In this document: piece after piece, positions 29,004 to 36,906 of the stretch
How the letters are laid out: each line of letters starts with the position of its first letter
Numbering within the stretch: the first letter of the stretch is position 1
Source: MWDV01 sp002070715
Lineage (GTDB): Bacteria > Verrucomicrobiota > Verrucomicrobiia > Limisphaerales > MWDV01
NCBI GenBank assembly: GCA_035411585.1
Contig: DAONTI010000015.1
Location: forward strand, 39,420 to 103,419
Reading direction: 5' to 3'
DNA: 64,000 nucleotides
Position numbers and translations under genes: made by a program
Notes under the pieces: model-generated
What the model saw: the letters and a program-made list of their open reading frames with translations, nothing else
Told to the model about the DNA's origin: nothing
Databases searched by the model: none

Positions 29004-29273
29004 ATGAAACCGAATTCCCTTCAATTTAACCCGCTGCTCGGCTGGGTGCTGGCCGCCAATTGCTTCGCCGCCGCCGCCCGCCCGGCTCTTGCCCAGCCTG
29101 ATCCCGTCACCGCCATTCCCGTCCCGGCGATCTCGGCCCAGCCTGCGGATCAGGCGATCGCGCACGGGGCCAATGCCGTGTTCACGGTGTCCGCCCCGGG
29201 CGGGGCGATGCGCTATCAATGGTTGAAGGACGGCCTCCCGCTCGCGGATTACGGCAATGTGGCTGGGTGCTGA
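29004..29273 (+). pseudogene. Signal peptide plus partial Ig-like domain, cut off at a junction
   Basis: From the ATG at 29004: a signal peptide (about residues 1-31, ending PALAQ), then the first half of an Ig-like domain (AISAQPADQAIAHGANAVFT, then YQWLKDGLPLADYGN). Such domains normally continue with several more strands; here the frame ends after 89 codons at the point where the sequence becomes similar to the body of the 31889 gene. It looks like the 5' end of another gene joined out of frame to the next reading frame. Confidence 0.7.
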
Positions 29274-30372
29274 GATTCGTATTTCGCCCGAGGTGGATTG
29301 GCGCCGGAGCGACCCCATCGTCACCCGCACCGTATGCGCTCTGGCAACGACAAACTGCCTGACGACGACCAACGTGATTCAGTGTCCCGCGGGGAATCCG
29401 TACGACGATCGTTGGTACGACCCGTTCTGGATCACCAACTGGTGGGTGTTGAGCTACCCGGGTTATTCCGGGTCGGGGCCGGGGGTGGAGGTGCGGTTCA
29501 CGCCCACCAATTGCGGCGCGGGGAGCGTGACGTTCTATGGGGAATGGGGGCATCGGAAGCCCTGGAATGAAAACGAGTGGATTCGCGGCGGGCTCGTTTC
29601 CATCAGCACCAATTTCACCGTGGTGGCCGTAGCCAGCCTGGTTCCGGATCTTCCGCCGGATCAAGGGGGATTAGAGTCCGGTTCAGACCCGCCAACCTAT
29701 TGGGTCTGTCCATGTGATAGTGGCGATGTGATCGTGACCGCGAGTTCGTGCCCCGAACTCCCCACAGACCAGTTGCCGGACTGCTGGACATTTACTGGAG
29801 GCATTGAAATTGACAAACTGCGCCACAAGGTCAACAAAGCAGAACTTCTAAACGGACCTGTGACGTTCACGGTCTCAGCCGGCGCCTCATCAAAAACAAT
29901 CATACTGAAGGCTGACGAAGAAAAAGAAATATACAGCAGCCATATTCCGCAGCAGGAGTGCCTGTATGACAATTTTAATGATCCATCCCCTTCGACCGAT
30001 AAATGTGGGAACTCGGTGAGCGTTAATTGCGTGGGCGGCGTTGGCTGGCCGCTCTATCGGCCAGGCCATTACGAGTATTACTGGAATACCAATTGGGTGG
30101 GTACCTGCTACTTTAACGGCGGCGAGAATGTTTTTTTGTTCAAGACCACGAAACACAATTGTCTGATCTTACGCACTTGGCACCTAACGCAAGAACCCAC
30201 GACGCCGACCAGATGGGTCGTAACAAAAAGTGGACCTTCACAGAATTGTCGGACCGCACCTGCTTGGGATTCCAGTTGGGCTCGCCCCGCTGACGAACTT
30301 GTAAACAAAGATTATCCAGCAAAGAGTTGCGAGAACCAAGGAACTCCTTTTACCCCATGTCCACCATGGTAA
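29257..30372 (+). CDS. Cys-rich exported-type protein, paralogue A (5' end replaced)
   Basis: A 371-aa frame starting at an internal ATG (MWLGAEIRISPEV). Residues 1 to about 210 are homologous to residues about 62-330 of the 31889 protein, including WITNWWVLSYPGYSGSG, VRFTPTNCG and VSISTNFTV, and the later PPTYWVCPC...TASSCPELP. It lacks the signal peptide and the first cysteine cluster (CDPCWCE) of its paralogue, because the upstream DNA is a different gene fragment in another frame. The last 150 residues, rich in Trp, Tyr and Cys, match nothing I recognise and differ from the paralogue. Probably not exported as it stands. Confidence 0.6.
   Translation: MWLGAEIRISPEVDWRRSDPIVTRTVCALATTNCLTTTNVIQCPAGNPYDDRWYDPFWITNWWVLSYPGYSGSGPGVEVRFTPTNCGAGSVTFYGEWGHRKPWNENEWIRGGLVSISTNFTVVAVASLVPDLPPDQGGLESGSDPPTYWVCPCDSGDVIVTASSCPELPTDQLPDCWTFTGGIEIDKLRHKVNKAELLNGPVTFTVSAGASSKTIILKADEEKEIYSSHIPQQECLYDNFNDPSPSTDKCGNSVSVNCVGGVGWPLYRPGHYEYYWNTNWVGTCYFNGGENVFLFKTTKHNCLILRTWHLTQEPTTPTRWVVTKSGPSQNCRTAPAWDSSWARPADELVNKDYPAKSCENQGTPFTPCPPW
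29429..29547 (+). repeat. Duplicated segment, copy 1 of 2
   Basis: About 119 bases nearly identical to 32244-32362, from ggatcaccaactggtggg to tctatggggaatgg. They mark a recent duplication of the shared domain of the two Cys-rich proteins. Confidence 0.88.
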
Positions 30373-30382
30373 TGCTTTTTTC

Positions 30383-31639
30383 ATGAAGAGGTTTAACCGA
30401 AAACTTAGATTCCGTCACATAATACTCGGCATCTTAGCGTTGTTGATGTTTGCGGCGTTCTCTTTTGAGATTCAAGGTGGCACAATGCCAAAAATGGAGA
30501 TTACGCTAAACGGCATCGCCAACGGAGGGACGGTGAGCTTAATGGAGATTGTGCCAATATATGCGGGATTCGTCTCGATCGTTACGACGCAGGGAGAATC
30601 TGCTGAAGTGGTGTTGAATCGGCTGGCGGATGAGGTCTGCGGCTCCGATCTGTTTAATTGGGGAAGGCCGCTTAAACCTCGTCCTCAATTCGTGAAGGTT
30701 ACGGGGAATACGCTAACATTGCCATCGGTTGGGTTTCGTTATTGCTTCTCCGGAACCGACAAGGGTTTTGCAATTCCCAAGCCCATGTTGTCGGTCAGTG
30801 GAACGTATGACGCTGAGAAACAGCAAGTGAGTCTGTATTGGATCATTCCGGGGGAGCAATACGATACGATCATAAGTGGTCCTGAGGCGCTCTCTCCACA
30901 TGCGACAAATTGTGTATATGAAGTAAAGCCCAGTGAAAGAAGGATTTTTTCTGCGCCTTGGGTAATAGGCAAGCGAGGCGAAGCCTACTCGCCACCAGCG
31001 GGCGTTGCTATCTCTACGAATGCTCAAGAGGAATTGGACACTTTTCCGTTTTACATGGGAATCGCGCCGAACTGGAGCAGCTGGTCGGAAGGCACGAATG
31101 CCGCTGCCTTCAACTGCGAACAGGGGATAAAACCAGACGTGGACATGCGCGTGCGCGGCGATTCGTGGGATAAGCCTTTCTACCAAATCCTCAAAACGAC
31201 GAAGGCAGGCGTTCAGGGAGGGGTTTGGCGGCGGTTTCTCGGTTTGAAACCCGGGCACACCTACAAGGTGGAAGTGCGGCTGAACACCCTCCAGATGGAC
31301 GCCTGTACGAATGAATGGGCCTTCTCGTTCCACGCCGCCTATGATTATCCTAGCGGCCAAGGGCTAACCACGAACCAATTGGCGGGCGTGGCGGCACTGC
31401 CGGATGGCAGCAAAGGCCCCGCCGCTGGCCGTGTCGTCCTGTACGGCCCGGGCGTCACGACCAAGGGCCAGTGGGAGAAACGCTCCACGGACAAAGCCGG
31501 GCCCGGCCTGGAGATCAAGAACATCACTCTGCCGGAGAAGGTAACGAGCATCACGGTCTGGCTGCGCCACAGTGGCGCCAACTCGACCGGTGTCGGGATG
31601 GATTGGATTCGCTTGGAAGATGTGACGGGCAGCCGCTGA
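30383..31639 (+). CDS. Exported protein of unknown function with CBM-like C-terminal domain
   Basis: A 418-aa protein starting ten bases after the stop of paralogue A, so probably co-transcribed. Residues 10-30 (HIILGILALLMFAAFSF) form a signal peptide or anchor. No family is recognisable in the middle. The C-terminal 160 residues (GDSWDKPFYQILKTT, GVWRRFLGLKPGHTYKVEVR, then SITVWLRHSG and GMDWIRLEDV) read like a beta-sandwich of the galactose-binding/CBM type. The 5' two thirds is richer in A+T than the 3' third, hinting at mosaic origin. Confidence 0.65.
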   Translation: MKRFNRKLRFRHIILGILALLMFAAFSFEIQGGTMPKMEITLNGIANGGTVSLMEIVPIYAGFVSIVTTQGESAEVVLNRLADEVCGSDLFNWGRPLKPRPQFVKVTGNTLTLPSVGFRYCFSGTDKGFAIPKPMLSVSGTYDAEKQQVSLYWIIPGEQYDTIISGPEALSPHATNCVYEVKPSERRIFSAPWVIGKRGEAYSPPAGVAISTNAQEELDTFPFYMGIAPNWSSWSEGTNAAAFNCEQGIKPDVDMRVRGDSWDKPFYQILKTTKAGVQGGVWRRFLGLKPGHTYKVEVRLNTLQMDACTNEWAFSFHAAYDYPSGQGLTTNQLAGVAALPDGSKGPAAGRVVLYGPGVTTKGQWEKRSTDKAGPGLEIKNITLPEKVTSITVWLRHSGANSTGVGMDWIRLEDVTGSR

Positions 31640-31888
31640 TCCCGTTATTGTGGGGGGGGCGCTTCCGTTTGGGGCGGGGGGGGAGTGTCCGTTGGCTGTG
31701 CATCCTGTCTGCGTCGGTGGAGGCGGCTTGTCGGTGCCGTTGGATTGCCGCTGCGGGTCGTTGCCTGAGTGTAGGCGCGAGATGCTATCGCAGATCGGTG
31801 GGGGCGGTGGGGGCGGCCGGGCCGCCCCACGGGGATATGAGCGGGTGGAAAAGAAGCAGGAGCGGCTTGAATTTGAAGCGAGAGAGCC
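31640..31888. other. G-rich spacer before paralogue B
   Basis: No supported gene. It contains two runs of eight G (31652-31659 and 31676-31683) within about 30 bases and a further G-rich stretch near 31798-31810. A purine-rich GAGAGAG lies just before the ATG at 31889 and can serve as its ribosome site. Confidence 0.5.
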
Positions 31889-33796
31889 ATGAAAAGAATC
31901 GCCTCGGCAGTGGCATTGCGCGTGGGTGTTGAGCCTTTGCGCGCCAAGGCGCAAAACATTGACAACCCGCCGATTCAGGGAAAGGAGTGCGACCCCTGTT
32001 GGTGCGAAATCCTGCAAGGCCCCACCGGCTGGATGACCTACACCAACGTGGTCTTTTCACCGGAATCCCCCATGTGTCTGGGTGGGGAGATTAGCATTTG
32101 GCCCGTGGAGGACTGGCGCCGGAGCGACGCCATCGTCTACCGCTTCGAATGCGCTCTGGCAACGACGAACTGCCCGCCGTATAACCACGTGGTTCAGTGT
32201 CCCGAGGAGAATTGGGACGAAAAGGACCGGTGTATCCCGGGCTGGATCACCAACTGGTGGGTGTTGAGCTACCCGGGTTATTCCGGGTCGGGGTCGGGGA
32301 TGGCGGTGCGGTTCACGCCCACCAATTGCGGCTCGGGGAGCGTGACGTTCTATGGGGAATGGCGGAATCGGAATCCCTGCGATTTCAACGAGTGGATTGG
32401 CGGCGGGCTCGTTTCCATCAGCACCAATTTCACCGTCGTGAATGTGGACATCGTCGAAACGGAAACCAACGTCTGCGCGTGCGGCGTCGCGTCATTCACG
32501 CTGACGAACACCTGCGGGGAGGTGACGTGGGAAGTCAGCCCCAGCGAACCGGGCGGGCCCTATGTGAATGGGAGCACGGTCATTGCCGGCACCAACTGCG
32601 GTAGCTGGACGGTGATTGCTCGCTCGACCGTAAATACAAATTGTTTCGACAGCGCGACGTTAAAAGTGTTTGCCGTTACAGACCTTACCCCTGAAGGCCT
32701 TTCCCGTGTCGGGCCGGACGAGCTTCCTACCTACGTCACATGCCCACGTACGACTAACGCTGTGGATCGTTGGCTGCGCGTGACAGCCACTTCGTGCCCG
32801 TCGGTGGCACCCGAGGAGTCTTGCACTAATCTGCCATCTTGTTGGCAAATAAGTGGTGGTCACCGAACAGTACTTACAGGGAATTGCACCAATCGGCTAG
32901 CTGTGGATGTGGACCTATCGCAAAGGGGCGTTCACATGGTGCAAGCTACCGCAGGATGCTCTAGTAAGGTAATCAGAATAGTCGTTCCGGAAAGTGCAAC
33001 ATTGGAAATTAGGCCAGCAGGTCCGATCGCAAATCTTTGTGATTTTCACCCCGTTCTGAGTAGTCCCCGCGTAGTTGAGATGTTTGTGACGGTTGTTCCC
33101 AATGTTCCTGGTCTCAGCCTTTATGTAGAGATGGCATCGATCAACCCAGATACACCTGACAAAGGTCAACTCTACGGCGGGCCCTTGCTTTACGATGTTT
33201 CCAACAATCGGTATTGGGGCGCAACCTATCGACCAAAACACGAAGGGGTACAGAACATCTGCGCCACCGATCCGTATCTCCAAGACCAGACAGTTACCTT
33301 TCGAGTGAAATGCAATGAGGTTGCCTTCGGTTCGAATTCACTGACTGTGATTTCTGGATTTCACTACCTAATATCCCAAGGAATGTATCAAGAGGCTATC
33401 CGATTCGTTGAAGACAAATACGGTATTGGGGCTCTAGGTTCCCCCTCTTACGACCCCAACTTGCCCGACTATGGAGCCACAAGCGTCATTGGCTTAGTGT
33501 CCATTGGACCCGCGGCATTCGACAGCGAAAATCTATTGGCATCGACGCTGATACACGAGCAAGTCCACGCAAACCAAGGAATTGCAGCCCGATACGCCGC
33601 CGGGATATCAGTATTGTTGTACAACAACGGCAACAGAACAACACTCGTGTGCCCTTGGCCTAATCTTGAACTGGAGGCTTACTATGAGGAGGTCGTCAAC
33701 TTTCAAAGAACATGTTTGTCTCAAGCAGATCAAAATCTCGTATGGGATAGTGTTCAATATTACATCGATATTAAAGCCGAGTGCGGTTGTGACTGA
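31889..33796 (+). CDS. Cys-rich protein, paralogue B, with C-terminal HExxH metallopeptidase-like domain
   Basis: A 635-aa protein. The N-terminal 22 residues end in AKAQ like a signal peptide, but the expected hydrophobic core is interrupted by Arg and Glu (ALRVGVEPLR); see findings. Residues about 25-330 carry many Cys (CDPCWCE, the shared WITNWWVLSYPGYSG block, CACGVASFTLTNTC) and are shared with paralogue A. The C-terminal about 150 residues are unique: LIHEQVHANQ with His556, Glu557 and His560 as an HExxH zinc site, and ELEAYYEE near 593-600, where a third ligand Glu could sit. This resembles zinc peptidase domains found at the ends of polymorphic secreted proteins. Substrate unknown. 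Confidence 0.7.
   Translation: MKRIASAVALRVGVEPLRAKAQNIDNPPIQGKECDPCWCEILQGPTGWMTYTNVVFSPESPMCLGGEISIWPVEDWRRSDAIVYRFECALATTNCPPYNHVVQCPEENWDEKDRCIPGWITNWWVLSYPGYSGSGSGMAVRFTPTNCGSGSVTFYGEWRNRNPCDFNEWIGGGLVSISTNFTVVNVDIVETETNVCACGVASFTLTNTCGEVTWEVSPSEPGGPYVNGSTVIAGTNCGSWTVIARSTVNTNCFDSATLKVFAVTDLTPEGLSRVGPDELPTYVTCPRTTNAVDRWLRVTATSCPSVAPEESCTNLPSCWQISGGHRTVLTGNCTNRLAVDVDLSQRGVHMVQATAGCSSKVIRIVVPESATLEIRPAGPIANLCDFHPVLSSPRVVEMFVTVVPNVPGLSLYVEMASINPDTPDKGQLYGGPLLYDVSNNRYWGATYRPKHEGVQNICATDPYLQDQTVTFRVKCNEVAFGSNSLTVISGFHYLISQGMYQEAIRFVEDKYGIGALGSPSYDPNLPDYGATSVIGLVSIGPAAFDSENLLASTLIHEQVHANQGIAARYAAGISVLLYNNGNRTTLVCPWPNLELEAYYEEVVNFQRTCLSQADQNLVWDSVQYYIDIKAECGCD
32244..32362 (+). repeat. Duplicated segment, copy 2 of 2
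   Basis: Partner of 29429-29547; only a few base differences in 119, the rest of the shared domain being less alike. Confidence 0.88.
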
Positions 33797-33803
33797 TATC
33801 AAT

Positions 33804-34799
33804 ATGAAAACAATCCTGAAAAATAACCGAATCGGCAAGTCAAACGCAAAACACTTGGGTTTGCTAATCCTGCCTTGGTTTTGTTGGGTTATGCACGGTA
33901 GCATCCTGTCAGTGCGCGCAACCACAACAAACATAACAATGTTTTCGAACCGTGTCCCAGCAACCGTTTTGAGGGTTCAGCACTCGGATGAGTATAGCCT
34001 TGCAAAAGTACAGGACCCTAACGCTTCAGACGAAGAGAAAGTATTTTTATTGCGGGTAGCAGCCTGCAAAGATCAAAGCGCCTGGGGGACTGCATTGGGT
34101 GAATTGCTGCAACAAGCAAATTCAGAGCGAGTAAAGGAAATGGCTATGATACGGCTGCGGATTCTGACGAATTGGCATGGAACTGTCGGCGTGTTGAGCA
34201 AATATGCTGTTGACCAGTCTGCGAACCATCGCCTGCGAATGCTCGCTGTAGAGGGACTTAGATTCCACGCTGAGAAAGCGGTGACGAGTATTTTAACTGA
34301 ACTGGCAGCCAGTTCGGAGAAGACGAGCCTTCGAGCAATGGCATTACAGAGCTTGAGGGTTGTTAATCCTGAGGCGTATAACACTTCGGTTGACAAGATA
34401 AAGACAGAGAATCCAAAAGTCGTCGCTTTGGATGAGCAACTTAACGCCCAAGGAAGACCTACAGACGGTGATCGAGCCCGGTTGCCCAATGACAAGGAAA
34501 TAGCGCTTATTGGTGAATTGACAGTTTCCGAAGGCGATGTCGCGTTTGGCGTGATCCAAAAGCTATCCAAAGCATCTGGTCGACAATCAGTTTTTGCCCT
34601 GATTGATCGCTTCAGCAAGGAAGGCGAGAAGAATAAGGCAGAGATTATGTTGACCCTGGCACAAATTGCCAAAGCGACGCCGGACTTAGCGGGAGATGTA
34701 ACACAATTCTTGGCCAAATGCCGGGAGGACGAAAATAATCCTAACTTGCGCGGGATAGCCGAGGAATGCCTATTGTATCTAAAAAAGAGAGCCGACTAG
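33804..34799 (+). CDS. Exported helical-repeat (HEAT-like) protein
   Basis: A 331-aa protein. The ATG at 33804 lies eight bases after the preceding stop; a GTG at 33789 is an in-frame alternative overlapping that stop. A hydrophobic stretch (LGLLILPWFCWVMHGSIL, about 18-35) suggests export. The rest is helical with HEAT-like units, for example NHRLRMLAVEGLRFHAEKAV and TSLRAMALQSLRVV. Base composition is A+T-rich like the upstream gene, and the spacing implies one transcript with it. A binding or inhibitor role toward the metallopeptidase-like protein is possible but only a guess from position. Confidence 0.65.
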   Translation: MKTILKNNRIGKSNAKHLGLLILPWFCWVMHGSILSVRATTTNITMFSNRVPATVLRVQHSDEYSLAKVQDPNASDEEKVFLLRVAACKDQSAWGTALGELLQQANSERVKEMAMIRLRILTNWHGTVGVLSKYAVDQSANHRLRMLAVEGLRFHAEKAVTSILTELAASSEKTSLRAMALQSLRVVNPEAYNTSVDKIKTENPKVVALDEQLNAQGRPTDGDRARLPNDKEIALIGELTVSEGDVAFGVIQKLSKASGRQSVFALIDRFSKEGEKNKAEIMLTLAQIAKATPDLAGDVTQFLAKCREDENNPNLRGIAEECLLYLKKRAD

Positions 34800-34840
34800 G
34801 CCTGGTCCTGCATTGAACGCGAGAAGATAAAAGAACAAAA

Positions 34841-35233
34841 CTAACAACGGGGATCGTTACAGGGGTTTTGTCTTTCCAAGAACAACCCGCCGAGAACAAG
34901 GCCAGCGGAGATCATCAAGGCGACTATCGCCTGCGGTGAAGGTTCTTGGAAGAAGAGAACAAAGGTAAAGATGAAGCCAGAAATACCAGCCAACAGCCAT
35001 ACAGCCGAGATGCTAAGGATGCCCTCACGCTTACACCGCCAGGCCTGAATCGATGCCCAGACAAAAAGGGCCGGGATGGCTGCGAATAGACTTGCCACTG
35101 CCAACGATTTCCATTCGCCAACTTGGATGCTCCAAATCCCAATGCGAACTGCCCAATAAACAGCGAGCAGTGAAGGGACCAACGTTAGAATTGAAGCTAT
35201 TCGTACGACCATCTTGGACGCGGTCTGACTCAT
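34841..35233 (-). CDS. Small membrane protein of unknown function
   Basis: A 130-aa protein from the ATG at 35233 (MSQTASKM; an ATG seven codons upstream is possible). Four hydrophobic segments are visible: ASILTLVPSLLAVYWAV, LAVASLFAAIPALFVWAS, ISAVWLLAGISGFIFTFVLF and AIVALMISAGLVLGGLF. It ends in a Cys-containing tail. No family recognised. It is convergent with the HEAT-like gene and closes the A+T-richer island. Confidence 0.6.
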   Translation of the reverse strand: MSQTASKMVVRIASILTLVPSLLAVYWAVRIGIWSIQVGEWKSLAVASLFAAIPALFVWASIQAWRCKREGILSISAVWLLAGISGFIFTFVLFFQEPSPQAIVALMISAGLVLGGLFLERQNPCNDPRC

Positions 35234-35585
35234 GGTTTGCGACGTGATAAACACACTACACCGAACATCTCGCTCCCGCCTCGCAATGTCAAGATTCCTT
35301 GGTCAGCGCTGGTCGAAACTCGATGTGAATGTTGCCTGGGTAACTCAATGAAAATGTTCCCTTGGCGGCTCGCAGCATCACAACTCGACGCCGTTCTCGA
35401 ACCACTCGGCGGCCTGGAACTCAGTTCCACCCAGGTCAGCCAGTGCGCCGCCAAGCCGGATCCCGGATGGGGATAGGTTGCCGTTTCGCCTCACCCCCTC
35501 TGCGGGCAACGGGCCCGCTACTAGAATTACCCGCAGCCCCGGAAAGGCCCTTTACACCGCAGGCGGGGTGCGCGACTCTTCCGGC
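35234..35585. other. Intergenic region, no gene seen
   Basis: About 350 bases between divergent genes. Short frames here have no recognisable products. The base composition changes back to G+C-rich across this stretch, so it marks the right end of the first accessory island. No clear promoter. Confidence 0.5.
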
Positions 35586-36761
35586 ATGAAACCGCGTTTT
35601 ATATTGCCGCTTTTGCTGACTTTGAGCCTGTTGTTTCCCCTCCCGGAAATCCGGGCGGCGGATGGGGTCGCGGGGAACAAGTTGCCGGGCGCGGAATTTG
35701 CCGAGGCCCTTTCCACGGTGACGGGAGTGGCGATTTCCCCGCTGCTGGGGGTGAGCGCCTACGGGGCGGTGCATTATTATCGCACCCCGGTGGAACAACG
35801 CACCAATTTGCCGTGGTTTGCCCAACCGATATTTTGGGTGCCCGCGCTCTTGCTGGTCGGGCTTGTGGCCGCCAAGGACATCTTCGGCGCTGCCGCGCCT
35901 GCCACGTTGAAAAAGCCGTTCGACATTCTGGAGGCGTTGGAAAACAAGATCAGCGGGCTGGTGGCGGCGGGCGCGTTCGTGCCGTTTGTGGTCACGATAT
36001 TTCACCAGCCGTCCTCCGAGGCGGCGATGTGGAGTTCGCTGGGATTCGCGACGGCGGATTTGTCGTGGCTTTACAATGCGTTGATGATTCCCGCGGCCTT
36101 GCTGGTGTTCGGTGTGGTCTGGCTGGTGGGCAACACCATCAATGTGCTCATCCTGCTCAGCCCCTTCACGACGGTGGACGCGGCGCTCAAGTCGGCGCGG
36201 CTCGCGTTGCTGGCGACCATCCCGGCTACTGCCTGGATCAATCCCTGGGTGGGCGCGGTCTGGGCGGGGATCATCGTCGTGGTCTGTTATTGCCTCGCGG
36301 GTTGGTCGTTTCGGTTGACGTGCTTCGGCGCGGTGTTCGTGTGGGATACGCTGACGTTCCGGCATCGGCGATTTGTACCCGCCGCCACCGGCAACAAAAT
36401 GTTTCTGGCCCGCCCGCTGGCGCAGACGCCGGTGCGCACTTACGGGCGGCTGCTGAAAAACGCGCAGGGCCGGCTCGTGCTGCAGTACCGTCCCTGGTTG
36501 GTCTTTCCGTCGCGATCCGAGGAACTGCCGGAGGGCAAATATGAAATCGGCCGCGGCGTGCTTTATTCGGAACTGCTCGTCATCCTGGACGACGACACCC
36601 GCACCCTGATGTGTTTGCCGCCGCGCTATCGTGGACACGAAGCCGAGCTGGTAAACTGCTACGGACTGGCCGGAATGCGTGATGTGGGGTTGCGCGCCGC
36701 CTGGGCATGGCTCAAAGGCGTTTTTGGTTTCCGACGGGCGTTGCCGACCGGCGCGCCTTGA
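35586..36761 (+). CDS. Polytopic membrane protein of unknown function
   Basis: A 391-aa protein from the ATG at 35586, which begins a signal-peptide-like stretch (MKPRFILPLLLTLSLLF). About six to eight hydrophobic segments follow, with conserved-looking loops GVAISPLLGVSAYGA and WINPWVGAVWAG. The repeated pattern of two similar membrane halves around residues 40-130 and 180-260 is reminiscent of DUF4126-type proteins, but that is tentative. The soluble C-terminus (about 290-391) ends without an export or sorting tail. Confidence 0.65.
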   Translation: MKPRFILPLLLTLSLLFPLPEIRAADGVAGNKLPGAEFAEALSTVTGVAISPLLGVSAYGAVHYYRTPVEQRTNLPWFAQPIFWVPALLLVGLVAAKDIFGAAAPATLKKPFDILEALENKISGLVAAGAFVPFVVTIFHQPSSEAAMWSSLGFATADLSWLYNALMIPAALLVFGVVWLVGNTINVLILLSPFTTVDAALKSARLALLATIPATAWINPWVGAVWAGIIVVVCYCLAGWSFRLTCFGAVFVWDTLTFRHRRFVPAATGNKMFLARPLAQTPVRTYGRLLKNAQGRLVLQYRPWLVFPSRSEELPEGKYEIGRGVLYSELLVILDDDTRTLMCLPPRYRGHEAELVNCYGLAGMRDVGLRAAWAWLKGVFGFRRALPTGAP

Positions 36762-36906
36762 TCCCGCCCGACGCAACCGGTGTCCGCGCATAGAGCCCGG
36801 AAAAGCCGGACGGGAAGACTGTTGGTTTTCGCCAAAGCCGCACCGCTGCCGCGTTGGTGCAATTTCCTGTTGCCGCGCGCCGGGGGTTGGCGCTTAATCC
36901 CCGCCC

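Noticed and set aside
28841..29029. 62-codon frame with a good ribosome site
   Set aside because: No hydrophobic core, domain or conserved look; kept only as an observation about the spacer.
35237..35476. Short frames in the spacer between 35233 and 35586
   Set aside because: Several overlapping short frames, none with a ribosome site or recognisable product.
35436..36791. 451-codon minus-strand frame opposite the membrane protein at 35586
   Set aside because: No hydrophobic or domain pattern; the plus-strand product has clean membrane helices.
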